This document shows positions 17,672 through 27,835 of a stretch of DNA of 64,000 nucleotides, one piece after another (position 1 is the first letter of the stretch; the number at the start of each line of letters is the position of its first letter). Origin of the DNA: Moraxellaceae bacterium (GTDB lineage: Bacteria > Pseudomonadota > Gammaproteobacteria > Burkholderiales > Rhodocyclaceae). A program made the translations under genes and the position numbers. The notes under the pieces are model-generated. The model was given only the letters and a program-made list of their open reading frames with translations. It made no database searches and was not told the DNA's origin. The DNA lies in the NCBI GenBank assembly GCA_031119205.1, contig JAVHYF010000004.1, forward strand, positions 1 to 64,000, read 5' to 3'.

Positions 17672-18901
17672 TTACCACCAGGCCTCGGCCTGCACGCCGA
17701 TGGATGACCCCGAGTTGCTGTTACCGAAGACTTCCTTGGCGCGTGACTCGTTGACCCAACCGGTGCCGAGCACAGCCTTGGCGGCGTCGTTCCAGCGCGC
17801 GTACGTATAGAAGACACGGAAGGTCGGACGCGATCCCGCCTCGTTGCCGGCAGAGATCGCGCCGGCCAGTGTCAGCTTGGTGAGGTTGCGTGTCTCTCCA
17901 TTGTCGGGTTTGACGATGTCGTGCCCGAGTTCGACCAGAAAGCGGAAGGGGCCGGAGATGTGCGTATCCGTGCGCCCGCCCAGTGAGTACCAGGTGCTGT
18001 CGCCAGCCGCCTTCTCGTTGCGCCAGCGCACTTCACCAATCACGTCCCAATCGGTCGCGCGCAACATCTTGCCTGTTTGCTGGATCACCAGACGGGTGTT
18101 CTTCTGGTCGACGGCGCCACGAGCCGTGTTGTTCTTGTCGTAGCGCGCGCCGATCAGCGTCTCGCCCTCGCCGATCCAGCCTTTGGCCCGATGGTAGATG
18201 CCGAGTGCATGGCCAGACGGCTGGCCGTTCGGTGAAGTGTTCGTGTTCTGGTCCTCACTGCGGCTCTGACCCTCGTAGGTCGCATACACGGACAGCGAGC
18301 TGTCCTTGCCGGTCTTGATGTCGGTGAGGCGAAGTGGCAGTGCGAAGCGGTTGTCGTTCACGTCGCTGTCCAGGCCGCTCATCATGAACGCGGCGGAGAA
18401 CTTGCCGATGCCTACGTTGATGTCCTCGACACCCGCGCCGTCACCGTCGTTGCGTTCCAGAAACTGGTCGTTGATGCCCAGTTGAAGACGGTTGTAGAAG
18501 CGGCGACCCGCCCACACGGTACCGCCGTTGAGCTGCGGCACGTTGCGGCCGTAGGCATACACCTGACCGAAGCGCGTGGTCAGCTCGGATGTCCCGTTCT
18601 CGATCTGCCCGTAGGCGCGGTAGACCGACGGCATGAAGTGAACCCGCCATTCGGAACCATCCTGCGTCTTCGCGATGGTCGTCGCGAGGTTAGGTTCGAT
18701 GGTGTAGTCACACTCGTTGCCCAGGCGCCATTTCGTGTCCGCGCCAGGCAGCTGGAAGCAGGTCATCGTGCCCCCCCGCGAGTTGACGCCTGTGCCGGCG
18801 CGGAAGTACCCGCTGAAATCCACGGCCCCGATTTCAGCGGCCTGCGCGGACAGACTGCCCGTCACTGCCAGTGCGATAAGGCTCAATCCGATCTTGTTCA
18901 T
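17672..18901 (-). CDS. lamB: LamB-type carbohydrate porin (maltoporin family)
   Basis: A 409-residue outer-membrane porin. An N-terminal signal peptide (MNKIGLSLIALAVTGSLSAQA) is followed by VDFSGYFRAGTGVNSRGG, the first strand of LamB-family porins, with RLGNECDYTIEP, WAGRRFYNR and a C-terminal aromatic residue (AEAWW) recognised by the BAM complex. ATG 18901 has GAGGAGACAGGG upstream; earlier in-frame codons are not signal-like. A LacI-type operator lies at 18968-18981. With the adjoining ABC genes and GH1 enzyme it probably admits a glucoside or oligosaccharide rather than only maltose. Confidence 0.92.
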   Translation of the reverse strand: MNKIGLSLIALAVTGSLSAQAAEIGAVDFSGYFRAGTGVNSRGGTMTCFQLPGADTKWRLGNECDYTIEPNLATTIAKTQDGSEWRVHFMPSVYRAYGQIENGTSELTTRFGQVYAYGRNVPQLNGGTVWAGRRFYNRLQLGINDQFLERNDGDGAGVEDINVGIGKFSAAFMMSGLDSDVNDNRFALPLRLTDIKTGKDSSLSVYATYEGQSRSEDQNTNTSPNGQPSGHALGIYHRAKGWIGEGETLIGARYDKNNTARGAVDQKNTRLVIQQTGKMLRATDWDVIGEVRWRNEKAAGDSTWYSLGGRTDTHISGPFRFLVELGHDIVKPDNGETRNLTKLTLAGAISAGNEAGSRPTFRVFYTYARWNDAAKAVLGTGWVNESRAKEVFGNSNSGSSIGVQAEAWW

Positions 18902-18967
18902 TCCCTGTCTCCTCGTGTGGCGTTGGCTGCATGTGACCGGTTCGTCCGGGCGGTCACGTCCCTGTTG

Positions 18968-18981
18968 TGAAATCGTTTTCA
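18968..18981. promoter_or_regulatory. LacI-family operator upstream of lamB
   Basis: TGAAATCGTTTTCA, a near-palindrome with the central CG usual for LacI-family sites. An identical 14-mer is at 25133-25146. It lies 67 bases before the lamB start. Confidence 0.7.
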
Positions 18982-19091
18982 TGTGCGTTGCCCATCATGC
19001 TGCTGCGATATCGGAGGCGTGCAGCGTCCCTGCGCGTTGCCGCAAGGCAGCGCGCGCTGGCTTCAGCGTCGGGAAAGTGGGGGGAGGGGGC

Positions 19092-20180
<1,089 letters not shown>

Positions 20181-20183
20181 GGT

Positions 20184-21527
20184 TCAGCCTCCCTTCCTGT
20201 GGCCACGCTGGGTGGCGATGAAATCGCGGTACCAGTGCGCGCTTTCCTTCGGCGTGCGCGCCTGGGTCTCGTAATCGACGTGGATCAGGCCGAAGCGTTT
20301 GGCATAACCCGAGTTCCACTCGAAATTGTCCAGCAGGCTCCAGTAGAAGTAGCCGCGCACGTCCACGCCGGCGGCGATGGCGGCGGACAACGCGGCAAGG
20401 TGGCTGCGCAGGTACTCGGTGCGCGCATGGTCCGGCACACGCTGGCCGGCCACTTCGTCGCGGTTGGCCATGCCGTTCTCGGTGATGTAGATCGGCGGCA
20501 GTTCGTAGTCCTGGTTGATGCGCAGGAGCAGTTCGGTCAGCCCTTGCGGATAGTTCTCCCAGCCCATGTCGCTGACGCCCATCAGCATCGGCGCCGGCAC
20601 CGGCGGCACGTCGGTGGAGGCCCAGGTGCGCGTGTAGTAGTTGATGCCCAGGAAATTGAGCGGCACGTTGATCAGCGCCATGTCGCCGTCGTGGATCTCT
20701 GGCAGCGGCCGGCCTTCGATCTCCGGGTAGCGGCCGAGGAAGATCGGCTCCATGTACCAGCGCACGAAGTTGGCATACGCGTTCTCGGCCGCGCGTACGT
20801 CGGCCGGCGTATTGCGTGCCGGGGTGGCCGGCGCCTGGTTCAGCACGATGCCCAGCGGTGTCTTGCAGCCGGACGCACGCAGCGCGGCCAGCGCCATGCC
20901 GTGCGACAGCAGCAGGTGGTGCGACACCTGGTTGGCGAGCTTCGCGTCGCGCAGGCCGGGGGCGAACTGGCCGTTCTGGTGCCCCAGCACGGCCGTGCAC
21001 CAGGGCTCGTTGTGGGTGGCGATGCTGCGCAGGCGGTCGCCGAAGCGGCGGCCCATTTCCAGCGCGTAGTCGGCGAAGCGCGCGCAGGTGTCGCGTGCGC
21101 CCCAGCCGCCCTTGTCCTGCAGCGCTTGCGGCAGGTCCCAGTGGTACAGGCTCATGTGCGGGGCGAGGCCGCGTTCCAGCATGCCGTCGATGAGGCGGTC
21201 GTAGAAGGCGATACCGCGCTCGTTCCAGGCGCCTTCGCCGGCGGGTTGCACGCGCGGCCAGGCGATGGAGAAGCGGTAGGCGGTCGCGTTCAGGCTGGCC
21301 AGCAGGTCCAGGTCTTCCTGCCAGCGGTGGTAGTGGTCGCAGGCCACGTCACCGTTGTCGTCGTTCAGCACCTTGCCCGGGGTGTGGCTGAAGGTGTCCC
21401 AGATGGACGGCCCGCGGCCGTCCTCGCGGGCGGCGCCTTCGATCTGGAAGGCGGAGGCGGCGGCGCCCCATTCGAAGGTGGCTGGGAATTTCAGGGAGGT
21501 CATGTCGAGGTCGCGTTGCATGGTCAT
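20184..21527 (-). CDS. GH1 family beta-glucosidase
   Basis: A 447-residue cytoplasmic glycosidase, no signal peptide. The acid/base Glu lies in THNEPW (about residue 174), the nucleophile in the YITENG motif (about 350), and the N-terminal signature FEWGAAASAFQIEGA is clear. It probably hydrolyses beta-glucosides such as cellobiose brought in by the flanking ABC transporter. Start candidates are ATGs at 21527, 21521 and 21503; none has a strong ribosome site, and 21503 (MTSLKFPATF) fits the family best. The open frame runs far upstream through the permease gene in another frame and is not real there. Confidence 0.93.
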   Translation of the reverse strand: MTMQRDLDMTSLKFPATFEWGAAASAFQIEGAAREDGRGPSIWDTFSHTPGKVLNDDNGDVACDHYHRWQEDLDLLASLNATAYRFSIAWPRVQPAGEGAWNERGIAFYDRLIDGMLERGLAPHMSLYHWDLPQALQDKGGWGARDTCARFADYALEMGRRFGDRLRSIATHNEPWCTAVLGHQNGQFAPGLRDAKLANQVSHHLLLSHGMALAALRASGCKTPLGIVLNQAPATPARNTPADVRAAENAYANFVRWYMEPIFLGRYPEIEGRPLPEIHDGDMALINVPLNFLGINYYTRTWASTDVPPVPAPMLMGVSDMGWENYPQGLTELLLRINQDYELPPIYITENGMANRDEVAGQRVPDHARTEYLRSHLAALSAAIAAGVDVRGYFYWSLLDNFEWNSGYAKRFGLIHVDYETQARTPKESAHWYRDFIATQRGHRKGG

Positions 21528-21565
21528 CGTGTTTGCAAGGGGGATGGGTTCTTGTCGGTCTCTCT

Positions 21566-22411
21566 TCAGCTCTTCACCGCGCCGGCAGTCAGGCCGTCGA
21601 TGAGGCGGCGCGAGGCCACGCTGAAGATCAGCAGCAGGGGCAGCACGGCGATGGCGGCACCGGCGCAGATGGCGCCCCAGGGCGTCTGGCCCGTGCCCTG
21701 CAGGGAGCGCAGCGCCAGCGGGATGGTGAATTTCTCCATGTCGCTCAGCACGATCAGCGGGCCTAGGAAGTTGTTCCACGAAGCGATGAAGGTGATCAGC
21801 CCCAGCGTGCCCAGCGCCGGGCCGGTCAGTGGCAGCACGATGCGCCAGAAGATGCCGAACTCGCTGCAGCCGTCCATGCGCGCGGCCTCCACCAGCTCGC
21901 GCGGAATCGCCGAGCCGATGTACTGCCGCATCAGGAACACGCCGAGCGCGGTACACGCGGCCGGGATGTACAGCGCACGCGGTTCGTTCAGCCAGCCCAG
22001 CCAGCTCATCACCAGCACGGTGGGAATCATGGTCACGAAGGCCGGCAACAGCATCGTGCCCATGACCAGCGCGAAGAGCTGCTTCTTGTAGCGGAACTCG
22101 TACATGGCGAAGGCATAACCGGCCAGCGAGCAGAAGAACAGGTTGAGCGCGGTGGTCATCAGCGCGATGTACACGCTCCAGCCCACGTTCTTCCAGAAGT
22201 GCGGAATACGGGTGAGCAGGATTTCCAGGTTCATCAGGAACGCGTCGCCCGGCAGCAGCGGTGGCGGCACCGACATGATTTCGCGGTCGGTGTGCGTGGC
22301 GAAGATGAACATGAAGTAGAAGGGGATCAGCATGATCAGCGAGCCGGCGCCGACGATGGCGTAGGCCAGCAGGTTGTCCAGGCTGAAGCGACGGTGTGCA
22401 ACGGTGCTCAT
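21566..22411 (-). CDS. Sugar ABC transporter permease (MalG type)
   Basis: A 281-residue inner-membrane protein with six predicted helices. The EAA loop reads EAARMDGCSEFGIFWRIVLP, the contact with the ATPase, and MRQYIGSAIPRELVEAARMD is typical of MalG/AraQ-like subunits of CUT1 importers. Its ATG begins one base after the stop of the upstream permease gene. The C-terminal ASRRLIDGLTAGAVKS is the usual ending of the family. Confidence 0.94.
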   Translation of the reverse strand: MSTVAHRRFSLDNLLAYAIVGAGSLIMLIPFYFMFIFATHTDREIMSVPPPLLPGDAFLMNLEILLTRIPHFWKNVGWSVYIALMTTALNLFFCSLAGYAFAMYEFRYKKQLFALVMGTMLLPAFVTMIPTVLVMSWLGWLNEPRALYIPAACTALGVFLMRQYIGSAIPRELVEAARMDGCSEFGIFWRIVLPLTGPALGTLGLITFIASWNNFLGPLIVLSDMEKFTIPLALRSLQGTGQTPWGAICAGAAIAVLPLLLIFSVASRRLIDGLTAGAVKS

Positions 22412-22412
22412 G

Positions 22413-23522
22413 TCAGCGGCCCTCCGTGTCGCGGCCCAGCAGCCGGTTGTTCAGCATGGTCATGAGGGCGATGATCATGAAGAGGATCCACGCCACGGCC
22501 GACGCGGTGCCGAAGTCGTTTTCGCCGAAGCCGGTCGTGAAGACGTGCATCGCGGCGGACTTGCCGGCCTGGTCGATGCCGCCGGAGCCGGACATGCGGC
22601 CGTCACCCGCGCTGGCCGCGGTGAGGACGAAGGGCTCCTCGAACAGTTGCAGGCTGCCGATGATGGTCAGCGTCACCGCGAAGTAGATCATCGGCTTGAG
22701 CATCGGCAGCGTGATGTGGCGGAACTGCTGCCAGCGCGAGGCGCCGTCCATGATCGCGGCCTCGAAGAGATCACGCGGAATCGTCTGGATGGCCGACAGG
22801 TACAGCACCGTGTTGAAGCCCACGTAGCGCCACCACACGACGAAGGAGATCATCGTCTTGGAGTACTGCGGTTGCCACCAGTCGATGTTTTCCAGGTGGA
22901 GCAGGGCACCGAGCATCGCGTTGACCACACCGAATTCGCGTGAGAACAGCGAGGTGAACACCAGCGAGATGGCGACGGTGGAGGTGATGAAGGGCAGGAA
23001 GTAGATGCCCACGAAGGTGTTGCGCCAGCGTCCGAAGGCGGTGTGCAGGAAGAAGGCCAGCGGCAGCGCGACGAGGTGTTGCGGCAGGCCGCCGGCGATC
23101 CCCATCCACGCCGTGTTGTACAGCGACTTGTGGAACCAGTCGTCCTGCATCAGCACGAAGGCGTAGTTGTCGATGCCCACCCATTCCATGCCGCCCAGCC
23201 CGGTCGCCGCGTCCCACTGGAAGAAGGACACGTAGATGGAGAACAGCAGCGGGAACAGCCCGAACACCAGGAACAGGATGAAGAAGGGGCTGATGAACAG
23301 GTAGGGCGCGGCCTTGCGCATCGTCAGGCGACGACGCGAGGCAGCCGCGGGGCGGGCCACCGCGCCGCTATGTTGCGGCGTCGGTGATGCCAGGTCTTCG
23401 GCAATGAGGGAGGTGGAGGCGGGCACGTTCGTGGTTCCTTCGGCAAGACCGTCCCCCGCGCCGCGCGAGGCGAGCGCGGCGTCCTGGTCAGGATCGGGGG
23501 GCGGGCTGACGGGCAAGGCCAT
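22413..23522 (-). CDS. Sugar ABC transporter permease (MalF/UgpA type)
   Basis: A 369-residue permease. Residues 1-70 form an unusual Pro/Ala/Ser-rich cytoplasmic extension; membrane helices start at about residue 73 (YLFISPFFILFLVFGLFPLL). The EAA-type motif is FEAAIMDGASRWQQFRHITLP. It pairs with the adjacent MalG-type subunit. The long N-terminal tail makes the start uncertain: an internal ATG at MRKAAPYLFISP would give a conventional 300-residue protein. Confidence 0.9.
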   Translation of the reverse strand: MALPVSPPPDPDQDAALASRGAGDGLAEGTTNVPASTSLIAEDLASPTPQHSGAVARPAAASRRRLTMRKAAPYLFISPFFILFLVFGLFPLLFSIYVSFFQWDAATGLGGMEWVGIDNYAFVLMQDDWFHKSLYNTAWMGIAGGLPQHLVALPLAFFLHTAFGRWRNTFVGIYFLPFITSTVAISLVFTSLFSREFGVVNAMLGALLHLENIDWWQPQYSKTMISFVVWWRYVGFNTVLYLSAIQTIPRDLFEAAIMDGASRWQQFRHITLPMLKPMIYFAVTLTIIGSLQLFEEPFVLTAASAGDGRMSGSGGIDQAGKSAAMHVFTTGFGENDFGTASAVAWILFMIIALMTMLNNRLLGRDTEGR

Positions 23523-23556
23523 CAGGTTGCGGGTTGCGCCGGGGCAGGTGGTCCGC

Positions 23557-24831
23557 TCAGCGACGGCGCACGCGTTTTTCGATCTGCGCCTGCGCGTCGG
23601 CCAGCGCCTGCTTGATGTCCTTGTTCTTCATCAGGACGTTGTCCAGCTCGGAGTCGACGATCTCCTTGGCGACGATGTCGTACTTGTCCACTGTGATCGC
23701 CGCGATGCGGTCCGCCGCGTCCTTCCACAGCTTGCGTGCCGGCTGGTTGCCCAGGTACTCGATGGGCTGGTCGATGAAGGGATCGGTCTGCGCTTCCAGC
23801 AGGGCAGGGAAGGCGTCCAGCTTGCGGAAAGCCTCCAGCTGCATCTCCTTGTCCAGCGTCATGAAGCGGATGAAGTCCCAGGCCGCAGTCTTGTTCTTCG
23901 CCTTGGTGGGGATCGCGTAGAACGAACCACCCCAGGACGCGAAGGCGCCTTCCGGCAACTGCGAGCTACGCCATTTGCCCTTGCCCTCGGTGTTCAGCCA
24001 GTTGTTCAGGTGGCCGGCGAACCAGGCGCCGAAGGCCTGCGTGGCGAATTTCTCGCGCTTGTAGGCCTCGGTCCACTCGTTGCTCCAGGCGTTGATGTTG
24101 GCGTCCAGCCCGGCAGCGCGGGTGGCCTTGGCCAGCTCGAAGGCACGCTGGAAGCGCGGCGTATTCACCTGCGCCTTGCCGGCCTTGTTGAAGTAGATGC
24201 CATCGCCATCCTTGAGACCGGAGCGGATGTAGATGTCCTTGATGTCCACCGCGCTCGGAATCAGGTAGGCGCCGGTGGCGGCCTTGATCTTCTTGCCGGA
24301 CTCGATGTAGCTGTCCCAGCTCTTCGTCAGCTCGGCCTGCGTGACGCCGGCCTTCTCCAGCATGTCGGCGCGGTAGAACAGGGTGCCGGGGCCGATGTCC
24401 GCCGGAATCGCCGCCAGCGCGCCCTTGCTGTTGGTGGCCTGCGGATAGCTGAAGCGGGTGAACTTGCTGCGGTACTGCGCGCCGCTGTAGGGCGCCTTGT
24501 TGAGGTCTTCCAGCCCGCCGGATTCGGCGAACTTGCCGATGAAGCCGAAATCCACCGCCATCACGTCCGGCAGGTTGGCACCGGTGGCGAGTGCCGTGGT
24601 CATCGCGTTGTGGTGATCGCCGTAGGACAGGCTCACCAGCTTGATCTCCACGTTCGGGTTCTTCTTCTTGTACAGCGGGATGGCCGCCTTCACGGCGCGG
24701 TCGAAATCGGGGAAGGAGGCCACCGTGATGGTGGTCTGGGCCGAGGCGCCCTGGATGGCAAGCACGGCCAGCAGGCCGGTGAGCGGACGCAGGACCTGCC
24801 AGGGGCGGGTGGGGCGCAGCATGTGCTTCAT
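23557..24831 (-). CDS. Sugar ABC transporter substrate-binding protein
   Basis: A 424-residue periplasmic binding protein of the CUT1 (family 1) type. A signal peptide ends near GASAQ, and the mature part begins TTITVASFPDFDRAV; PDVMAVDFGFIGKFAESGGL, FYRADMLEKAGV and PEGAFASWGGSFYAIP are typical of oligosaccharide-binding members. The start at 24831 is chosen because GAGGAG lies at ideal spacing; 15 earlier codons in frame lack signal-peptide character. First gene of the operon; an operator-like site is just upstream at 24862. Confidence 0.93.
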   Translation of the reverse strand: MKHMLRPTRPWQVLRPLTGLLAVLAIQGASAQTTITVASFPDFDRAVKAAIPLYKKKNPNVEIKLVSLSYGDHHNAMTTALATGANLPDVMAVDFGFIGKFAESGGLEDLNKAPYSGAQYRSKFTRFSYPQATNSKGALAAIPADIGPGTLFYRADMLEKAGVTQAELTKSWDSYIESGKKIKAATGAYLIPSAVDIKDIYIRSGLKDGDGIYFNKAGKAQVNTPRFQRAFELAKATRAAGLDANINAWSNEWTEAYKREKFATQAFGAWFAGHLNNWLNTEGKGKWRSSQLPEGAFASWGGSFYAIPTKAKNKTAAWDFIRFMTLDKEMQLEAFRKLDAFPALLEAQTDPFIDQPIEYLGNQPARKLWKDAADRIAAITVDKYDIVAKEIVDSELDNVLMKNKDIKQALADAQAQIEKRVRRR

Positions 24832-24861
24832 TGCACGTCTCCTCTGATGATTCTGTAGGTT

Positions 24862-24875
24862 TGGCATCGTTTTCA
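24862..24875. promoter_or_regulatory. LacI-family operator upstream of the binding-protein gene
   Basis: TGGCATCGTTTTCA, sharing CGTTTTCA with the lamB operator. It lies 31 bases upstream of the binding-protein start. Confidence 0.55.
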
Positions 24876-25132
24876 TGAATCACGTCAGGTCAGCATCGAC
24901 GCACGGCGCAGATCCGGCAATGCTGGTTTGCACTAGCAGCGGCCCAAGGCCGCCACAGCGTGCTGACGGGAATTCCTGTGGCATGAATATCCGCGCAGAT
25001 CGAGTGCTGGCGCGCTTCTCCACTCTGATGGAAAGAAGACACGGGGGTTACCAGTTCCATCCAGGATCAGCGATTCCGGTCCAGAACGCTGTCCGGCTTT
25101 GACGCATGCGATGCGCTTGGCTGGACATGAAC

Positions 25133-25146
25133 TGAAATCGTTTTCA
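25133..25146. promoter_or_regulatory. LacI-family operator in the divergent region
   Basis: TGAAATCGTTTTCA, identical to the 14-mer upstream of lamB. It sits between the sugar operon and the regulator gene, about 300 bases from the binding-protein start. Confidence 0.7.
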
Positions 25147-25360
25147 TGTTGTGGCGAATTAAAGTCATGGCAAATCGGCGAGTCAAGCGAAACCAGATCG
25201 TCTAGGGAAAACCACTAGCCGCTGCCGTATGGGCGGAATGCACCGCCATATAAGGCTTTAGGCGTAGGCATCGAAAAGCCGGAAGCAGTATCGGCGCCGG
25301 TTCAGGGCATACGGATGTGCGCGCAGTTCACGTCCGGTGTGACAACTTTGGTGCGCTGCA

Positions 25361-25374
25361 TGAAAACGTTGCCA
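25361..25374. promoter_or_regulatory. LacI-family operator upstream of the regulator gene
   Basis: TGAAAACGTTGCCA, a variant of the operator consensus seen at the other three sites (read on the other strand it is TGGCAACGTTTTCA). It is 139 bases before the lacI-type gene, consistent with autoregulation. Confidence 0.55.
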
Positions 25375-25512
25375 GTCTTCCGGGAAGCTTGGGTATGATC
25401 TGTCCGACAATCGTGGGACGGGTCACAACGCGACCCGGCACCACGGCCCGGGCGGTCGTGTCGTGTGCGGCACGGATGGCCGCCGGCATGACAAGACAGG
25501 AAGCCCCCCAGC

Positions 25513-26643
25513 ATGCGCGACAAACCTCCCCGTAGCGCCGGCACCAATCGGAACACCAGGAGCACTACGCATCCGAAGGCGACGGAAGGGGCGAGCAGCC
25601 CCGCGCATGCTGCGGCCGCTCATGCGTCGATGCCGGCAGACGGCGCGAGCGTCACCGTCGTGGACGTGGCGCGCGTGGCGGGGGTGTCGCCCAGCACCGT
25701 GTCGCGCATTCTCAACGGCACCGCGCGCGTCACCGCAGAGAAGCGCAAGGCGGTGGAAGACGCCATCGCTGCGCTCGACTTCCGGCCCAACCTGTTCGCA
25801 CGCAGCCTCAAGACCGGCACCACGATGACCATCGGTATCCTGACCCAGGACATCGAGAGCCCGTTCTTCACGCGTGCATTGCGCGGCATCGAGGAAGGCC
25901 TGGCCGGCAGCGGCTACGCGCCGCTGATCGTCAGCGGTCACTGGGACGCGGAGGAAGAGGCCGAGCGCATCCGCCTGCTGATGGCGCGCCGCATCGACGG
26001 TGTCGTCATCCTGACCGGCAACCTGGCGGACACGCAGATCGTCGAGTTCGCCACCCATCAACCCATCGTCGCCCTGGGCCGCACGCTGGTGGCGCCGAAT
26101 GTGCGCGCTGTGCGTTTCGCGCAGGAGCGCGGTGGCTACATGGCGGTGCGTCACCTGCTGGAGCTCGGGCACCGCCGCATCGCCTTCATCGCCGGGCCGG
26201 TCGGTCACGTCGACGCCAACGACCGCTACGCCGGCTACGTGCGTGCGCACATGGAGGTCGGCCTCGACCCGGACCCGGCGCTGGTGGTGCAGGGCGACTT
26301 CCTGGAAACCGGTGGTGTCACCGCCATGACGGCGCTGCTCGACAGCGGCGTGGATTTCACCGCCGTCTTCGCCGCCAACGATCAGAGTGCCTTCGGTGCG
26401 CGCATGGTGCTGTACCGGCGCGGCCTGTCCGTGCCGGGTGACGTCTCGCTCGTAGGTTTCGACGACCTGCCCGCGGCGGCCTATGTCACGCCGCCGCTCA
26501 CCACGGTGCACCAGCCGATCCACGAGATGGGCCTGTTCGCCGCGCGCGCGCTGCTCGGCATGCTCGGCCAGCCTGCCGAACCGGTGCCGCTGCCCGACCT
26601 GCAGATGGTGGTGCGCGAGACGACCGCCGCGCCGAAGCGCTGA
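25513..26643 (+). CDS. LacI-family transcriptional regulator of the sugar locus
   Basis: A 376-residue regulator with an N-terminal helix-turn-helix (VTVVDVARVAGVSPSTVSRI, residues 47-66) and a periplasmic-binding-like ligand domain (GILTQDIESPFF, FAANDQSAFGARM, VPGDVSLVGFDDLP). About 46 low-complexity residues precede the helix-turn-helix; the real start could be an ATG at SMPADGASVTVV. The gene is divergent from the ABC operon, and four CG-centred palindromes surround the locus, so it most likely represses the porin, transporter and beta-glucosidase until the sugar is present. Confidence 0.93.
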   Translation: MRDKPPRSAGTNRNTRSTTHPKATEGASSPAHAAAAHASMPADGASVTVVDVARVAGVSPSTVSRILNGTARVTAEKRKAVEDAIAALDFRPNLFARSLKTGTTMTIGILTQDIESPFFTRALRGIEEGLAGSGYAPLIVSGHWDAEEEAERIRLLMARRIDGVVILTGNLADTQIVEFATHQPIVALGRTLVAPNVRAVRFAQERGGYMAVRHLLELGHRRIAFIAGPVGHVDANDRYAGYVRAHMEVGLDPDPALVVQGDFLETGGVTAMTALLDSGVDFTAVFAANDQSAFGARMVLYRRGLSVPGDVSLVGFDDLPAAAYVTPPLTTVHQPIHEMGLFAARALLGMLGQPAEPVPLPDLQMVVRETTAAPKR

Positions 26644-26741
26644 AGGACGCGACGTATCCGGCGCTCCGTTCGCGCAGGAGCGGGTACGCATCGGCATGTC
26701 GCGGTGCTTTCCGATTAATGCTGTATGGCAGATAAAAATTA

Positions 26742-26774
26742 CTGTTTTACAGAAATAAAAGCGTGCTTTAGGAT
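26742..26774 (+). promoter_or_regulatory. Sigma-70 promoter with overlapping palindrome for the DUF2975 gene
   Basis: TTTACA (26746-26751), 17-base spacer, TAGGAT (26769-26774). The palindrome CTGT-TTT-ACAG (26742-26752) overlaps the -35 element, a suitable site for the small XRE-type regulator encoded downstream. Confidence 0.55.
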
Positions 26775-26810
26775 GCGTTCTTTCCTGACCGACCATCCCG
26801 AGGACGCATT

Positions 26811-27374
26811 ATGCCGCCCGTCTCCACGCAGGCCTTATCCGCATCCCTTTCGCATATCCGGCGCCTCAGCGTGTGGCTGGCGCGCTGTTGCCTCGTCCTC
26901 GTTTTCGGCCTGCCAGTCGCGGTGCTGGCCTACTGGTTGACGGCGGACACCATCGGCCTGGCCGTGCAGGCGCGGCTGGATGATCTCGTCATCCAGCAAC
27001 CGCTGGCGCTGTGGCAACGCCTTGCCGGCGCAGGTGTCACGCTGTTGTCGCTGGGCCTGTTGCTCGGTGGCCTGTGGCAGGTGCGGCGCTGCTTCCAGCG
27101 TTTCGCGGCGGGGCACTATTTCGAGCTGGCCACCATCCGGCACCTGCGCCGTTTCGCGGCGCTGACCTGTGCGTCGGTGGTGGTGAGCTTCGTCTGCACG
27201 CCGGTGCTGTCGGTGTTGCTCACGCTGAACAACGCACCCGGCCATCGCCAGCTCGCGCTGGGTGTCAGCTCCGAACAGTTGTTCACCCTCTTCATTGCCG
27301 GCATGGTGTGGTTGATTGCCGCCGTCATGACGCATGCCTCTTCGCTGGCCGAAGAGAACGCGCAGTTCGTCTGA
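26811..27374 (+). CDS. DUF2975 membrane protein
   Basis: A 187-residue inner-membrane protein with about four predicted helices (roughly residues 21-45, 60-85, 108-135, 145-170). The C-terminal ASSLAEENAQFV is the typical ending of DUF2975/YoaS-like proteins. Such proteins are nearly always encoded with a small Cro/CI-type regulator, as here (eight bases downstream). Function unknown; an integral-membrane partner of a regulatory switch is plausible. Confidence 0.8.
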   Translation: MPPVSTQALSASLSHIRRLSVWLARCCLVLVFGLPVAVLAYWLTADTIGLAVQARLDDLVIQQPLALWQRLAGAGVTLLSLGLLLGGLWQVRRCFQRFAAGHYFELATIRHLRRFAALTCASVVVSFVCTPVLSVLLTLNNAPGHRQLALGVSSEQLFTLFIAGMVWLIAAVMTHASSLAEENAQFV

Positions 27375-27381
27375 GCCCGCC

Positions 27382-27591
27382 ATGCCCATCGTCGTGCGAC
27401 TCGACGTCATGCTCGCGTTGCGCAAGGTGAAGTCGAAGGATCTGGCGGAGCACGTCGGCATCACCGAGGCCAACCTTTCGCTGCTGAAGCAGGGCAAGGT
27501 GAAGGGCGTGCGCTTCGACACCCTGGCCAGCATCTGCGATTACCTGGACTGCCAGCCGGGCGACATCCTGAGCTTCGAGCCCGAGGCCTGA
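27382..27591 (+). CDS. Small XRE/Cro-type helix-turn-helix regulator (YozG-like)
   Basis: A 69-residue protein that is a single HTH_XRE domain: VVRLDVMLALRKVKSKDLAE, VGITEANLSLLKQGKVKGVR, then ICDYLDCQPGDILSFE, which is diagnostic of the YozG-like group found beside DUF2975 genes. ATG 27382 lies seven bases after the DUF2975 stop; the open frame runs 16 codons further upstream into that gene. It probably controls this two-gene unit. Confidence 0.85.
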   Translation: MPIVVRLDVMLALRKVKSKDLAEHVGITEANLSLLKQGKVKGVRFDTLASICDYLDCQPGDILSFEPEA

Positions 27592-27835
27592 TACGTGTAC
27601 GTGTGGCGTGCTGCGCGTGGCGTGGCACGCGTGTTGTGGTGGCGCGCGTGTTGATGCGCGCACCGGGCTGGGGCGCATGGTTCCCGCAGGCAGGGCATAA
27701 ACATCATCGGTTTTCTTCGTCGTGTCGCCACACGATGAACGACACAATGCGGCCTCCCCCGGGGTGATCGACAGGGGCCGCCATGCCGCTGCCGAAGCCA
27801 TCGCTCCGGCCTCAACCGATGCATGGAGTCCCACG

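Larger units (their letters stand above)
24832..25512. other. Divergent regulatory region, sugar operon versus LacI gene
   Basis: A 681-base gap with three operator-like sites (24862, 25133, 25361) and AT-rich stretches around 25141-25210. No supported coding sequence. Confidence 0.6.

Noticed and set aside
23314-24858. A 514-codon plus-strand frame opposite the permease and binding-protein genes
   Set aside because: Shadow frame; no domain, no start signal, and the minus-strand genes are clear.
27632-27650. TGGCACGCGTGTTGT considered as a second sigma-54 promoter
   Set aside because: The -12 element has TTGT instead of TTGC, it lies in a GTG-rich low-complexity run, and no gene fits the expected distance.
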